Notes under the pieces: generated by a model
Told to the model about the DNA's origin: nothing
The model's input: only the letters and a program-made list of their open reading frames with translations
Databases searched by the model: none
Part shown: one piece after another, positions 42,771 through 52,639 of the stretch
Position numbering within the stretch: the first letter of the stretch is position 1
How the letters are laid out: the number at the start of each line of letters is the position of its first letter
Program-made: the position numbers and the translations under genes
Assembly: GCA_947646735.1 (NCBI GenBank)
Contig: CANTFK010000084.1
Location: forward strand, 18,888 to 82,887
Direction: 5' to 3'
DNA length: 64,000 nucleotides
Source: Peronospora farinosa
Lineage: Eukaryota > Oomycota > Peronosporomycetes > Peronosporales > Peronosporaceae

Positions 42771-43619
42771 TGGTGAGGGTAGGCGGGTTAGCGGCCTCGG
42801 GCTATCGTGACCGACAGGGGTAGCCGAAACATTGGGCTGCTGGGTAGCAGGCGCATAATGCGTTCGTTGGGATTTCAACTTTCCCCGGGCCTTCAATTTA
42901 GCGTAATCATAACGCATCTTCCGCTCAAGTCGAACATCTGCCACATCGGCACTTGCCCGTAGAGCCCACATGCTGCTTAAACGTCGCGCATAATGCGCCC
43001 AGCGGCTGAAAGCCGTGTCTTCTTCGTCCTCGGTTTCCCCCGCGAACAGAAGGATGGGAACACCCTTCATCGGAGGAACTGGCGCACCGCGCACTTGCCT
43101 GTTAAGGCGTGCCAAGTATTGGCTTTGTGTAGTGATGTGGGGTTCCAGATATCGTTGTCGAAGTGCCGTGCGTGTGGCAACGTCCTCAGGTGAAATGGCC
43201 TCAGGCCCAATGGTCCAACCAGAAAGGGAATGCCCAGATGCTTCCTTTAGACGTTCTTCCACCGTAGGTGGCTTGAACCTGTACTGTCGGTGGTCCTGCA
43301 GCCGCGTCATGTTCTTCGTTCGGCGCTTGGCGCCTTCCTCTTGGTCGATGGACCGCTGTTGCTGCTCGTCGAGTGGATTGGTAACTGTTACCGTTGATGA
43401 TACGTCAGGCGGGTCACGTAACGCTGTTAGCGCATCTGCTGCACCACGTTCAGGGAACGGATTCGGTGCATGACGAGTGTCATCTTCACCCGTGAGGGTG
43501 GCTAAAGGGGACCCATCGGGTCCCACAAAGACGGTGTCACTTTCGTAGTCAACCACTTCGTCAAGGTCGTCTTCAATGAGGTCCCGAAGAGTCTGTGACT
43601 CACTGCCGGGAGGTGTCAT
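42343..43619 (-). CDS. Antisense gene of element D (aORF-D), one frameshift
   Basis: ATG at 43,619, 111 bp from the 3' LTR. 318 codons stay open: an acidic start (MTPPGSESQTLRDLIEDDLD), a Ser/Thr/Pro-rich part, then a helical basic domain (RWAHYARRLSSMWALRASAD, RLERKMRYDYAKLKARGK). Near 42,780 a 1-base shift moves coding to a frame that reads EKRQRQQADPAHDTQKRPRR and ends in a coiled coil (LVQEVRSLREERQTMNSRIA, RMQGQLDLLVQML) at 42,343. The last 428 bp are antisense to the chromodomain region of pol. The protein is unlike Gag, Pol or Env; a nuclear, DNA- or RNA-binding, oligomerising protein is a guess. It is far more open than the pol of the same element. Confidence 0.65.
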
Positions 43620-43718
43620 GTTATGTGCCGTGAACAACCGTAAGGTTTAAACGTTCGCTAAAGCACTACCTCTACGAGGAAAGATGTCGAGTGACATTAT
43701 ATAGGAACGTCAGTATGG

Positions 43719-43729
43719 CGAAGGAGGGT
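43719..43729 (+). promoter_or_regulatory. Element D polypurine tract
   Basis: GCGAAGGAGGG directly before the 3' LTR TGTAACG, as required for plus-strand priming. Confidence 0.7.
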
Positions 43730-44370
43730 GTAACGGGGTTACACGACGGTTGTAGCGTCTTTCCGAAAGTTTATGGTTGAAGTTTCCTCTTATTGCATAT
43801 AACGCATTCTAAATTCTTCTCTTTAGAGAGGTATTAAGTATGAGCGTTAAAATACGGTATTCGGTAATACCGTATCTTATCGATTGGGATTCGATAAATC
43901 GATAATGCTGTACTAAGTACATCATACACAGATAATTAGACGATACGTCGTCCAATAGCAAAGTCTGCATATAATAATTACTATTATAGTAATTAATCTA
44001 GTGCAGGGTACTTAGAGTAGGACTATTCATAAAATCTTAAAGCATAAATATAATCAGTTCTCATTTTGAGTTTAAGATCGCAAGTCGTTCTGACTTGTTC
44101 TCCTGTGCACTTCGTGCGTTGGTTCTCTGAACCTCTAAGCTTCTAGCTTGTTCTTGCACTCTGTGCGTTGGTTTTCTGAACCTTAAGCTTATTGCTTGCA
44201 GATTAAAATTCTCTCTCATAGTTCCTTAGAACAGGAAGACTTTTAAAATCCTTTAATTAGTTCGTTAGAACAAAGTGGCTTTTAGCCGTAAATTTATTTA
44301 GTTCTCTAGAACTAAGAGACTTTCAGCCTAAAGTCTTCCTTTGACTAAAGAGCTGTGCAGCTCCGCTACA
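43730..44370 (+). repeat. Element D 3' LTR
   Basis: 641 bp, TGTAACGGGG...CTCCGCTACA. See the 5' LTR for its mosaic similarity. Confidence 0.9.
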
Positions 44371-45355
44371 CTGCCTCCTGAAGCGCGCGCAGCGAGTAGA
44401 ACGTCATCTTACTCTTTGACCCTCCTTATTGGCTCGGGACTTCTGCCCAAAGAACGTTAAATGGAGCCTAGTCACCGGTGCTGAGGTAGACTTCGTCTCT
44501 GTCCACTGTGCGCGCTTGACAGTCGTTTGGGAAATGAACTTACATTAAACAAACTAAAATAAAAAATATATAACTGTAGAGTTGCAGCTTCATTAGGCCT
44601 CGATTCTTAAATTTTGCGGTCATGACCATTTAATCCAAGCCTCACTCACCTCTTCGGCGGGAATCCTTCCTCGCGGGAGAGAATTGAGTAGGATCATGCC
44701 TTTAGCATGCCTCTGGCAAGTAAATTCGACGGACCGCGCAAGCGATCATCAAAGTGTAGACGGACACTTCTACGAAGTTGCCTCGTGCTACTTAGCACAC
44801 ACCTTCAGCTCAAGCGAGGAAGCGATGAGACCGTCTTACCTTTGCGTGCGAGGGCGGCTGTGTGATCGGTAGACTGCTTAAGCAGTCGTACCACCAGTTG
44901 CCTCTCGCTTTAGCGAGAGTGCAACGAACTTCTAAAACAAGAAGTCACAGACGTCACGCAGAAGCTTTTTAGCTTCTCGTGCGTGGTGCTATGCGTTTAG
45001 AAGATTCAAGACTGAGTCATATTTAATAAATTATAATTAAATATAAACTTAACTACTGATTGGCTATATATATATAAAGATCGGATACGCGACTCTTTGA
45101 AGCGTATCCTGACGTGTAAGCTTAAATGTAGATTTAAGCTCACTAATGGCGTCCTTCTGGGACGTCGCGATGCCTAACTTCAACTAGCGTCATCTTCATC
45201 AATGTGATTACACCTAGTGTATATCACATACGCAATAATGTGACACATGGTGTGTCTCACCCGAGCGACAGGTCTTAAATACTTACGTACTTTTTGAGAC
45301 CTGCCCGTTAAGTATTTCATACTTAACGGGTACGTGTAACGTTGAGCCTGTTACA
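44371..45355 (-). repeat. Element C 3' LTR
   Basis: On the minus strand it starts TGTAACAGGCTC at 45,355, right after a polypurine tract. It matches the LTR at 5,733-6,632, ending near 44,448. The last 77 bp to the D LTR (44,371-44,447) have no match there and may be LTR end or other sequence. Carries the hairpin array at about 44,695-44,975. Confidence 0.75.
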
Positions 45356-45375
45356 CCATTTCCCCTTTTAGAACG
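45356..45375 (-). promoter_or_regulatory. Element C polypurine tract
   Basis: The minus strand reads CTAAAAGGGGAAATGG immediately before the LTR start TGTAAC. Confidence 0.75.
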
Positions 45376-45508
45376 ATTTTTACATCTTGTAAAACATCGC
45401 CTAGGAGACAGAAAGACTTGCGAGCCATTACAAATGCGCCACTTAGTCTACTCAATTTGCATGCCACCGAAACGTGGTTAGGCTGATGGGGCGCTTGCAA
45501 AGGCGCCC

Positions 45509-46926
45509 ATGCAGTCCAACACTAAGCGCACGCGCCGCGATTATTCGCAGCCGTCACAAAGTGCTTCGGCACTGAGACAAATCTTCCATCTCACTATAAT
45601 GTGGATGAATATCCATCTCTCATTGTAGACTACAATGAGAGCACGTCATTGCCATCACCCCAAAGAGGAGATGAGCAAAGTGCATTGATGGGACATATGT
45701 ACCCATCATCTGAGGCACCCGTCCTTGAGGGACCGTCTATGCTTCCTACAAGCGAAGGGAACGCCTCGTCGCCTGCGCCTACGAGCGCAGCGACTAAGAC
45801 TGAGCACGCTACTTCGAAAGGAGTAGTCGCGACTCAGTCAGATGTGACTTCTCATGCTGATGTCTTGACAATCCATAATGGAGAGTCAGACTCAGGTGAG
45901 TGTGAGCTGAAAGCTCCACCAAGTACACCTTCAGCCTCAATAGCCCGCCGTCGCGAGGGCGGCTACGTGAGTGGTGGCTTGCTACCAATTCCACCTCCAT
46001 CTGAGGGGACGAACTCGGATGAGTCTAGTGCAGCGCTTTTGCAACGTGCTACTATTGACGCTCCTAAGTTTTATAGCGTCTTTCCCTTGTAGAAAAAGCA
46101 GGGCAAAGCACTTGGTCGTACTTTCCCAATTCCAGTCGTGCTGCGTTCTAACGAGACAGCCGACGACTATGAAGCAGATCTCCGGCGTCGTGTAACGTTG
46201 CATGTAGATGCAACGAAACAACGGTCGCAGCGAATCAGCTTCGCCATGAAGCGTGCGCATGAAATCTTGGGTGGTAAGCGACCCCCAATTGATTCTCGCC
46301 ACGCTTCTTCTGCTAGTCCATCCGGACCTAGCAGGAAGACGAAAGCTCGTGCTGCTTCACATAAGCAGCCACCATCCCAGGCACGTCGACGCGCAAAGCG
46401 TCCACAGGCTCCCACGAGTCAAAGCTCGTTGGGTAACCCTTCCACTGGACAAGGATTTGGAGCTTTCGCTTCACAAACCGGTGGGCCAACAGCCTTCCAA
46501 CAAGGAAGCGCGTATTCCCTTCCGCGTCCACCAACACAGGTGGCGACCGATAGGAGTAGCGATTACGCCCACCTACTCGCGGCTGCCTACCCTGCTGCTG
46601 TTCAGTTGCAGGCTGAGTCCGCTGCGCTGAAGAGGCAGGTGGCAGGTCTCGAGAGTCAAGTCTCGCGACTGAACTCGGATCTGCGAGATGTGAGGACGAG
46701 GTACCGTCAGGGGTATGACCGCCTGAACACCCGTTTGGACATCTTAGAGCGACTAGTGATGAGAGACCCGCGTCAAGCGCGGAGTCCTCCTCGATCGCCG
46801 AGTCCTCTACCGAGCCCTCGTTCGTATACGGGAAGCCTCTCGGCTTCCTCGTCGCCTGATCGGCAACGACGATTGACTCACAGTCGACGTCACCATCGGT
46901 CTCGTTTGACCGATGTGGACATGTGA
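45509..46926 (+). CDS. Antisense gene of element C (aORF-C), right copy
   Basis: Likely ATG at 45,509 (MQSNTKRTRRDYSQPSQSAS), 153 bp from the 3' LTR. A shift near 45,580 joins the frame that runs 45,601-46,926 with a single TAG (46,090). The N-terminal third is Ser/Pro/acidic. The middle has FPIPVVLRSNETADDYEADL and QRSQRISFAMKRAHEILGGK, then basic KRPQAP-type stretches. The C-terminus is a coiled coil (LKRQVAGLESQVSRLNSDLR, YDRLNTRLDILERLV) followed by an Arg/Ser-rich tail. Positions 46,328-46,926 are antisense to pol; 45,509-46,327 are not. A third, diverged copy (27,619-28,118) keeps the protein better than the DNA. No known family. Confidence 0.7.
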
Positions 46927-49361
46927 TCTCTTCTTGATCAACATATCGTTTCAGACGACCAACGTAAAATACGGGGTGCGTCTTCATATACGGTGGGAGA
47001 GTGAGCCTATAGTTTAGGTCTTCAACTTCTTCAACCACTGTAAAGGGCCCAATGAACCGGGGCAATAGCTTAGTAGTACCACCAGATAGTACAGAAATTG
47101 CATGTTTAGGTAAGGTAGCAGTACTTAATAGCACTTTGTGCCCTACACTAAAATGTTCATTGTTTTTGCAGCCATGCTGGTCTGCATATTGTTTTTGCTT
47201 GTCCTGTGCGCTTGCCATCGCGTCACGGACTTTACGTGTGATGGCTAATCGCTATCCACAAAGCGCTGAGCTTCGCTCACGCTTTTAGAATCCAGCTCGC
47301 CGATGACGCCTCCAAAAGGTCGTTCATGGGACGACGCTGTTGATAACACTATAGTGTCATCATCAAGGAGCACTGGCATTTCTTGCCGTGCCTCCTCTGT
47401 GGCACCTATAGGTGACGTGACCACTGCTAAATTAGCAGTGTCACTAGGGCAACCTTGGCCCTCTTTGGCATTCGCACTGAGCGAAGTGAGGGGCCCTCCC
47501 CCACTAAGACTCGAGCTGCGCACAAACGAGACTGACGTTCGAGGATGACGCAGTCCGTTAATGTAAAACGGTGTTTCACCCGTACTGGCGTGAACACTGT
47601 TATTAATAGCGAACTACACGAATGGAAATTGCTTGCCCCATTCTTTGGGAGTCGCTACTGTACGTAACACATCTGCCACAACTCGATTGGCCCGTTCTGT
47701 TTGGCTATCAGTTTGGGGACGATCAGCGGTTGACATGTGGAGCTTGCTACCCAGCAGCTCAAACACATGTCGCCAAAAACCCGACGTAAAACGCGGATCC
47801 CGGTCCGATACTATGGACTCAGGCATCCCGTGTAGTCGATACACGTGATCCAGAAACAAGAGGGCAGAATCTTTATCTGAGATCTTGGTGCTACATGGTG
47901 CTAAGTGCACCATCTTGCCCAGTCGGTCTACAAAGACGACGAGCCCCGTCCTGCCTTTTTGGTCAGGCGGTAAACCAAACATGAAGTCCAGAGTGACCGA
48001 CTTCCAGCATTCAGTCGTAATCGGCAGTGGCTTCAATAGCGCACCGATAGAAGGTGCAGGCTTTATGCGCTGACACTCTTCGCAAGAGCGAATATAGTTG
48101 GCCACCCACCGATATAGGTGGGGCCACCAAAATTCCTCTGACACTCGTAAGAATGTCTTTTCACGGCCAAGATGCCCACTAGATGGCATTCGTGTAGTAT
48201 CATCAGCTTGAGATCTGTGTCATGAGAGACATAGATTCTCAAGGGATTACAGGGTGACAGCTGATGCCATAATAGACCATCACTGTAACTAAAGCGATTT
48301 AATTTCGCTTTGAGGTGCGACGGAAGGATAACCTTTCGTCCACAAAATGATCCAACAGCAGGCGACAATGTTCGTCCTGATGTAACACTCCTTTACATCG
48401 GAGGCCATTGAGCTCGTGACATGGTGGGCCTTCATGGCTGCCAATGTTGATGACTCAACTTGTGCTTTCGCACGAGACACACTTTCCTGGTGTCTTGCCT
48501 CGAAGTCTGGTCGGCGCGATAAATCGTCAGCCAAGACATTCAACTTACTCGGCTTATATTCAGCTTTGAAATTAAATTCAGAGAAGAATGTCAGCCATCT
48601 CGTCATTCTCGGCGAGAGGTGTGGTGTATTTATAACGGTACACAGTGATGCGTGATCCGTATAAACCACAAAAGGTTCGGTGCCCCAAGAGGTGCACCCG
48701 AAACTTCACAAGGGCATACTTAATTGAAAGTAGCTCCTTGTCACGCACAAGGTATTTTAGCTCTGCGGCTTTCAAAAGCCGAGACTGATAAGAAATGACA
48801 CGGTCAACGCCGTTGTCATCCTTCTGCATGAGCGCGCTGCCGATTGCAAAATTGCTTGCATCGCAGACGACGCTAAAGGGCTTATCCGCGTCTGGCAGTG
48901 CCAAGACCGGTGCCTCTACAAGAGATTGCTTTACTGATGCGAACGCATCTACTTGCTCCTTTGAACAAGCCCATTCTGTATCCTTTTTGAAAAGGTCAGA
49001 CAATGGCTTAGTCTGCTCCGCATAATTTTTGCTGTACTTATGAAAGTATTTAGCAAGACCAAGGAATTGGTGTAGATCCTTCACATGACGTGGGACTGGC
49101 CATTCCTTTACAGCCTTTACCTTTTCTGGGTCTGCTCGTACACCATGTGCACCTACGATGCAGCCCAGTACAGGTATCTCGGGGACCCCTATTACTCACT
49201 TTTGCGCACTTTTGCAAGTTCACGTATAATTGGGCGTCACCCAGAGTCTGCAACACAGCGGCTAAATGACGCTTGTGCGACTCTATCGCGCTCAGACCGT
49301 CCTCCGCCCTACTATGCACGCATACATCGTCAAAACAATGTGGTGGAGTGGCTCTCAAAAT
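46328..49361 (-). pseudogene. Element C pol, 5'-truncated, right copy
   Basis: The inverted partner of 24,958-27,575, but with a longer intact end. RT starts at CFDDVCVHSRAED next to the B LTR. RNase H is in 49,084-48,578 and the integrase zinc module and core in 48,368-47,614. The frame 47,218-46,328 is open from the integrase C-terminus (GPFTVVEEVEDLNYRLTLPP) through a polar linker to a chromodomain (RFLVGRLLAHRFVKRKLQIL, QWKGYPTSFDSWEPVDAL). Frameshifts lie near 48,580, 48,370, 48,180 and 47,600. The chromodomain may direct integration to marked chromatin. Confidence 0.85.
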
Positions 49362-50120
49362 TGTATAATGAGACCCCAAACCACTCACTTTGCCGGACTG
49401 CCGACTGTCGGAGGGGGTACCCCGATGCCGCGTATGGACCTTCTCTCACCTTGTGTACCCGTAGGCTGGCGGGTTCCACTCTTCGCAATACTTGGTGAAG
49501 ATGTAGATGTCTACCTCGAAAGATGTAGACCTGGGGGGCCTCTAGTGGATATGCTTCACTCGGTGGGTCGGTAGGTGGCCACTCGATCGACCTTGTCGAT
49601 AGTAGACTTCGAGACAAATTCTTCAGGAAGCTTGTCGTCCTTGGCCTTTTCCTTGTTGTTTCAGGGTCATTAACCGCCTGACCTTTTCTTTGATCCCGTA
49701 CCGTGAGGTGAGAGAGACCGCTTCCGATAGCGGGTCTTGGGGGATGCTGCTCGACACGAACCCACAGGCTAAATATAGCCTGGGATTCTATTCGCACTTG
49801 AACTTAGCTACACACTGTCTTCAACGGGGGGGGGGGGCAAAATATATCCCTTCCCTGAACAGGCTGTAGCTAAGAGCAAGTTTGTTTATATCGCGACGGA
49901 GTCGTGCCACGTAGATCGCAAATGGAGTAGTGTTTAATACAGTGCTAGCCCATAACTCTTTTTCTCTATACTTGCCTGAAGCTCTAATTCCTTTAGTCGA
50001 CTGGTCTGATCCTTGTGTGAACTGGTTAGCAGTGGCTGAACCCCAAGGGGCCTAGGTCGACCAAAGAGGGGCCCCAGCTACCAACGAGGTACCAGGTCGA
50101 CCAAAAAAGGGCCATGGTCA
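49362..50120 (-). repeat. Element B 3' LTR (B2), right copy
   Basis: Ends TATACA at 49,362 beside C pol. An 11-base G run at about 49,827 replaces a mixed sequence in the left copy. Confidence 0.65.
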
Positions 50121-50446
50121 ACTCTCTTCGGTACTGGTTAAACTAGTACCCTAATACTGATTTTTTATTTTGTGGGGTCTTGCAGATTGTTCTCCTCAAA
50201 CGGTCTCCTCCCCTCGAGACCCCTGTCTCTCTGGTCTCTTTTCCCTGATACACGGTCTATACTCCGAATCCAACTGGACTCTGGGGTCTCCATATCGCAA
50301 AACAAGCACTTCACCGCAGCCTCCCCCTGCACTTGCTCAGCCGTACAGCGGCTTAGAGCACGCGCATGTCTTCCCCTCTTCAGTCACGTAGTCCTTCAAT
50401 TTGCCTTTCGTTAGTCGTCCGTTTCTAACTTGTGTCGTTTCAGCAA

Positions 50447-52361
50447 TGTCACCCTGGTTCTGACTAACCGTCTGAAGAGCCGACCTCGGTCATCCCCGCG
50501 CCTTTGGTTGACCCTCCATCCGAAGAAACGTCCTTGGTCGACCTCTCCGGGACAGTATCTTTACCCTTGAGTTCTGCCGAAACTGTCGCCGTTGATAGCC
50601 CTCCTGTCTTCACCGCTTTGTCTCCTGCCAAGTCGCCCGATACTTCCGCCACTTCGGTTTCCATGGCCGACGATCCATCTTCCGCGCCATTTGACGTGCG
50701 CGTAGCTCTGCAGGAACTTCAAGTTAACGTGGACGCTCAATCTCGCCGCATAGAGGACTGCGAGGGTCGACCAAGTGTCGTTCCCCCTTCTACCACCTTA
50801 TTGGCCGCCCGGTGTGAGCGCCTGGAAGAGGCGCTACGCGACAACTTCCGGCTGGTAATCCAACTCCTCGAAGCCCTCTAGCGCGAGACGGCAATGGTGT
50901 ACCCCCTACGATGAAATATCGACAAAGTTGAAGCCGTCAATCTCTTCTTGCAGCAGAGCTCGACCACGCCGACTTCTCCGATGGGCCGCCTCCGGGACCA
51001 GCTTCTTCTTCGGCGGTCTCTCCCCCGGCCGTATGTACATCTTTGAAGTCGGCGAAAGCTCTCGGTAAACGGTCCATGCGAAAGTCATCCTGCATGCCTG
51101 CCATATTTATTAAGTCTATGAGATCCGACACATCCGCGATACCGCTGTAAGGAGTCTCTATCAGCCGCTCTCCAGTCATGCTGGAGTCTTCACAAGACGA
51201 CCTCAGTGACGACAGCATGACGCATAGGTCGGCCCTGGCCAATTTTTGGTTCCTCTGGTCGACGCCTCACGATTACAAGTTCCTCAAGTCTTCCGCCGAC
51301 GCCTACTACTTCCCAAAGGGTCACCTCGACTTCAGGCCTCTCGCTGAAACGAGCGATGTTCGGGTCTTTTGACTCGGACTCTGAGTCGACCTCAGGGAAG
51401 GAAAATGACGAGTTCACGGTTGCGGTCGACGGTTGACCCCTCCCGACCGACTCTTGTTCGCTCCCCAAGGATGCCATCATCGCTGGGTACATGCAGCTGA
51501 AGACCTTCTCTGCCACGCGGAGGTGTCACCTTGGCCGGTCGACCTTGTCAATTCTAGGTGCATTGTGACAATGTCTTCAGAAGACTTGGTCGCTCAGTTG
51601 GATCTACCTTAAGGTTGGTTCGGTCCACCGGACGGAAACCTCGACCGCCCTCCCAAATAGAATAAGTCGTTGGTGAACCCTCCGATGATCCAGAAACTGC
51701 TGGCTGCTGAACCTTGGGTAGCTGCATGTGTTCCGATTCCACCCGTTTCCTTCCGACCTGTCGGCTGGTTTGCCCAGTTAGCGGCGTTCTACACACGGTT
51801 TGACGAAGTGCATAGCCAAGCGCTCTGGGAGGCGACCCACTGCCTGTGGGTCTCCAAGAAACTAGCGCGACCGAACCCCTTCCTTGCGTCGGATCATAAC
51901 GCGCGGAAGAAGCGTCGGAGTCGGGCTACTCGAGCGTGGCGGGAGGTGACCGACTTTATCTTCGTTGAAATGAGTAAGGGCCGATGCGATCTCGACTTTT
52001 TCCTGGACCTCTTCTTCCGACATATTCCTCGAACCCGCCGTGTGTTTTACTGGTACCCTGGTCGTGATAAGGGGTCAAATCCAGTCGACCTTCTCGAGGC
52101 TCTTCAGGTTTCTGATCTCGCGTGGCCGTGGCTTACCCAATATCGGTTGGCTATCGTGCCTCATCCTGGAACTTTGGTCCCTCACATCAAGGGTAAGTTT
52201 AGTCCGCCCTCTTAGGTCTACTTTTGAACACGAAAATTCGTTCTCTTCGATCCTATTTTTTGTACGTCTGTCCATTTTTCATCTCCTTTGCCATACTTTC
52301 TCTGTTTCCAGGAGATCTTGTCTGTCTTCCTTCTTCGTTCTTCTATACATCGGGTTCGTGA
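50447..52361 (+). pseudogene. Antisense gene of element B (aORF-B), right copy
   Basis: Same three blocks as the left copy: 50,468-50,881 (coiled-coil end), about 50,945-51,372, and 51,571-52,192 (MSSEDLVAQLDLP, stops at 51,610 and 51,658). Then comes the intron 52,193-52,311 (GTAAGT...TTTCCAG) and a 16-codon terminal exon to TGA at 52,359. A T-to-C level of difference from the left copy leaves all frames and both splice sites unchanged. Confidence 0.6.
52193..52311 (+). other. Predicted intron in aORF-B
   Basis: Donor G/GTAAGTTT and acceptor CTCTGTTTCCAG/G, 119 bp, keeping the frame into 16 further codons. The mirror intron lies at 22,012-22,130 on the minus strand. These signals work only on the strand opposite to the element genome. 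Confidence 0.55.
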
Positions 52362-52364
52362 AAG

Positions 52365-52540
52365 GTCTAGGTCTTCCCATAGGAGACCCAGGTCTACCAA
52401 TAAGGGACCGAGTCTATCAATAAGAGACCAGGTCTACCAATAAGGTACCAGGTATACCAATGAGGGACCCAGGTCTACCAATACGATACCAGGTCCACCA
52501 ATGAGGGACCCAAATCTCCCAATGGGATACCATGGTCTGC
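52365..52540 (-). repeat. 20-bp minisatellite, right copy
   Basis: Inverted partner of 21,785-21,965, between the convergent ends of aORF-B and pol. Confidence 0.75.
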
Positions 52541-52639
52541 CTTTCAGGAATTTTAGTATTCTCCGCTAGTTCTCATGGCTTTGCATTACTTTAAAGCGGT
52601 TATGGCTTGCCTTCTTGCGCTCGAAATCTCGGATTAGGG

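Larger units (their letters stand above)
36668..44370 (+). mobile_element. Ty3/Gypsy chromodomain element D with antisense gene
   Basis: 7.7 kb between TGTAACG...CGCTACA LTRs (36,668-37,309 and 43,730-44,370). Inside are a primer site, gag with CCHC, protease, RT, RNase H, integrase and chromodomain on the plus strand. An opposite-strand gene (43,619-42,343) sits between pol and the 3' LTR. The flanks (TAGAAAC before, CTGCCTC after) show no target duplication, which suggests recombination or a mixed element. The plus-strand genes carry multiple stops. Confidence 0.9.

Noticed and set aside
43015..43473. 152-codon plus-strand frame opposite aORF-D
   Set aside because: It has no Gag-Pol similarity, lies after the pol stop and is best seen as the shadow of the antisense gene.
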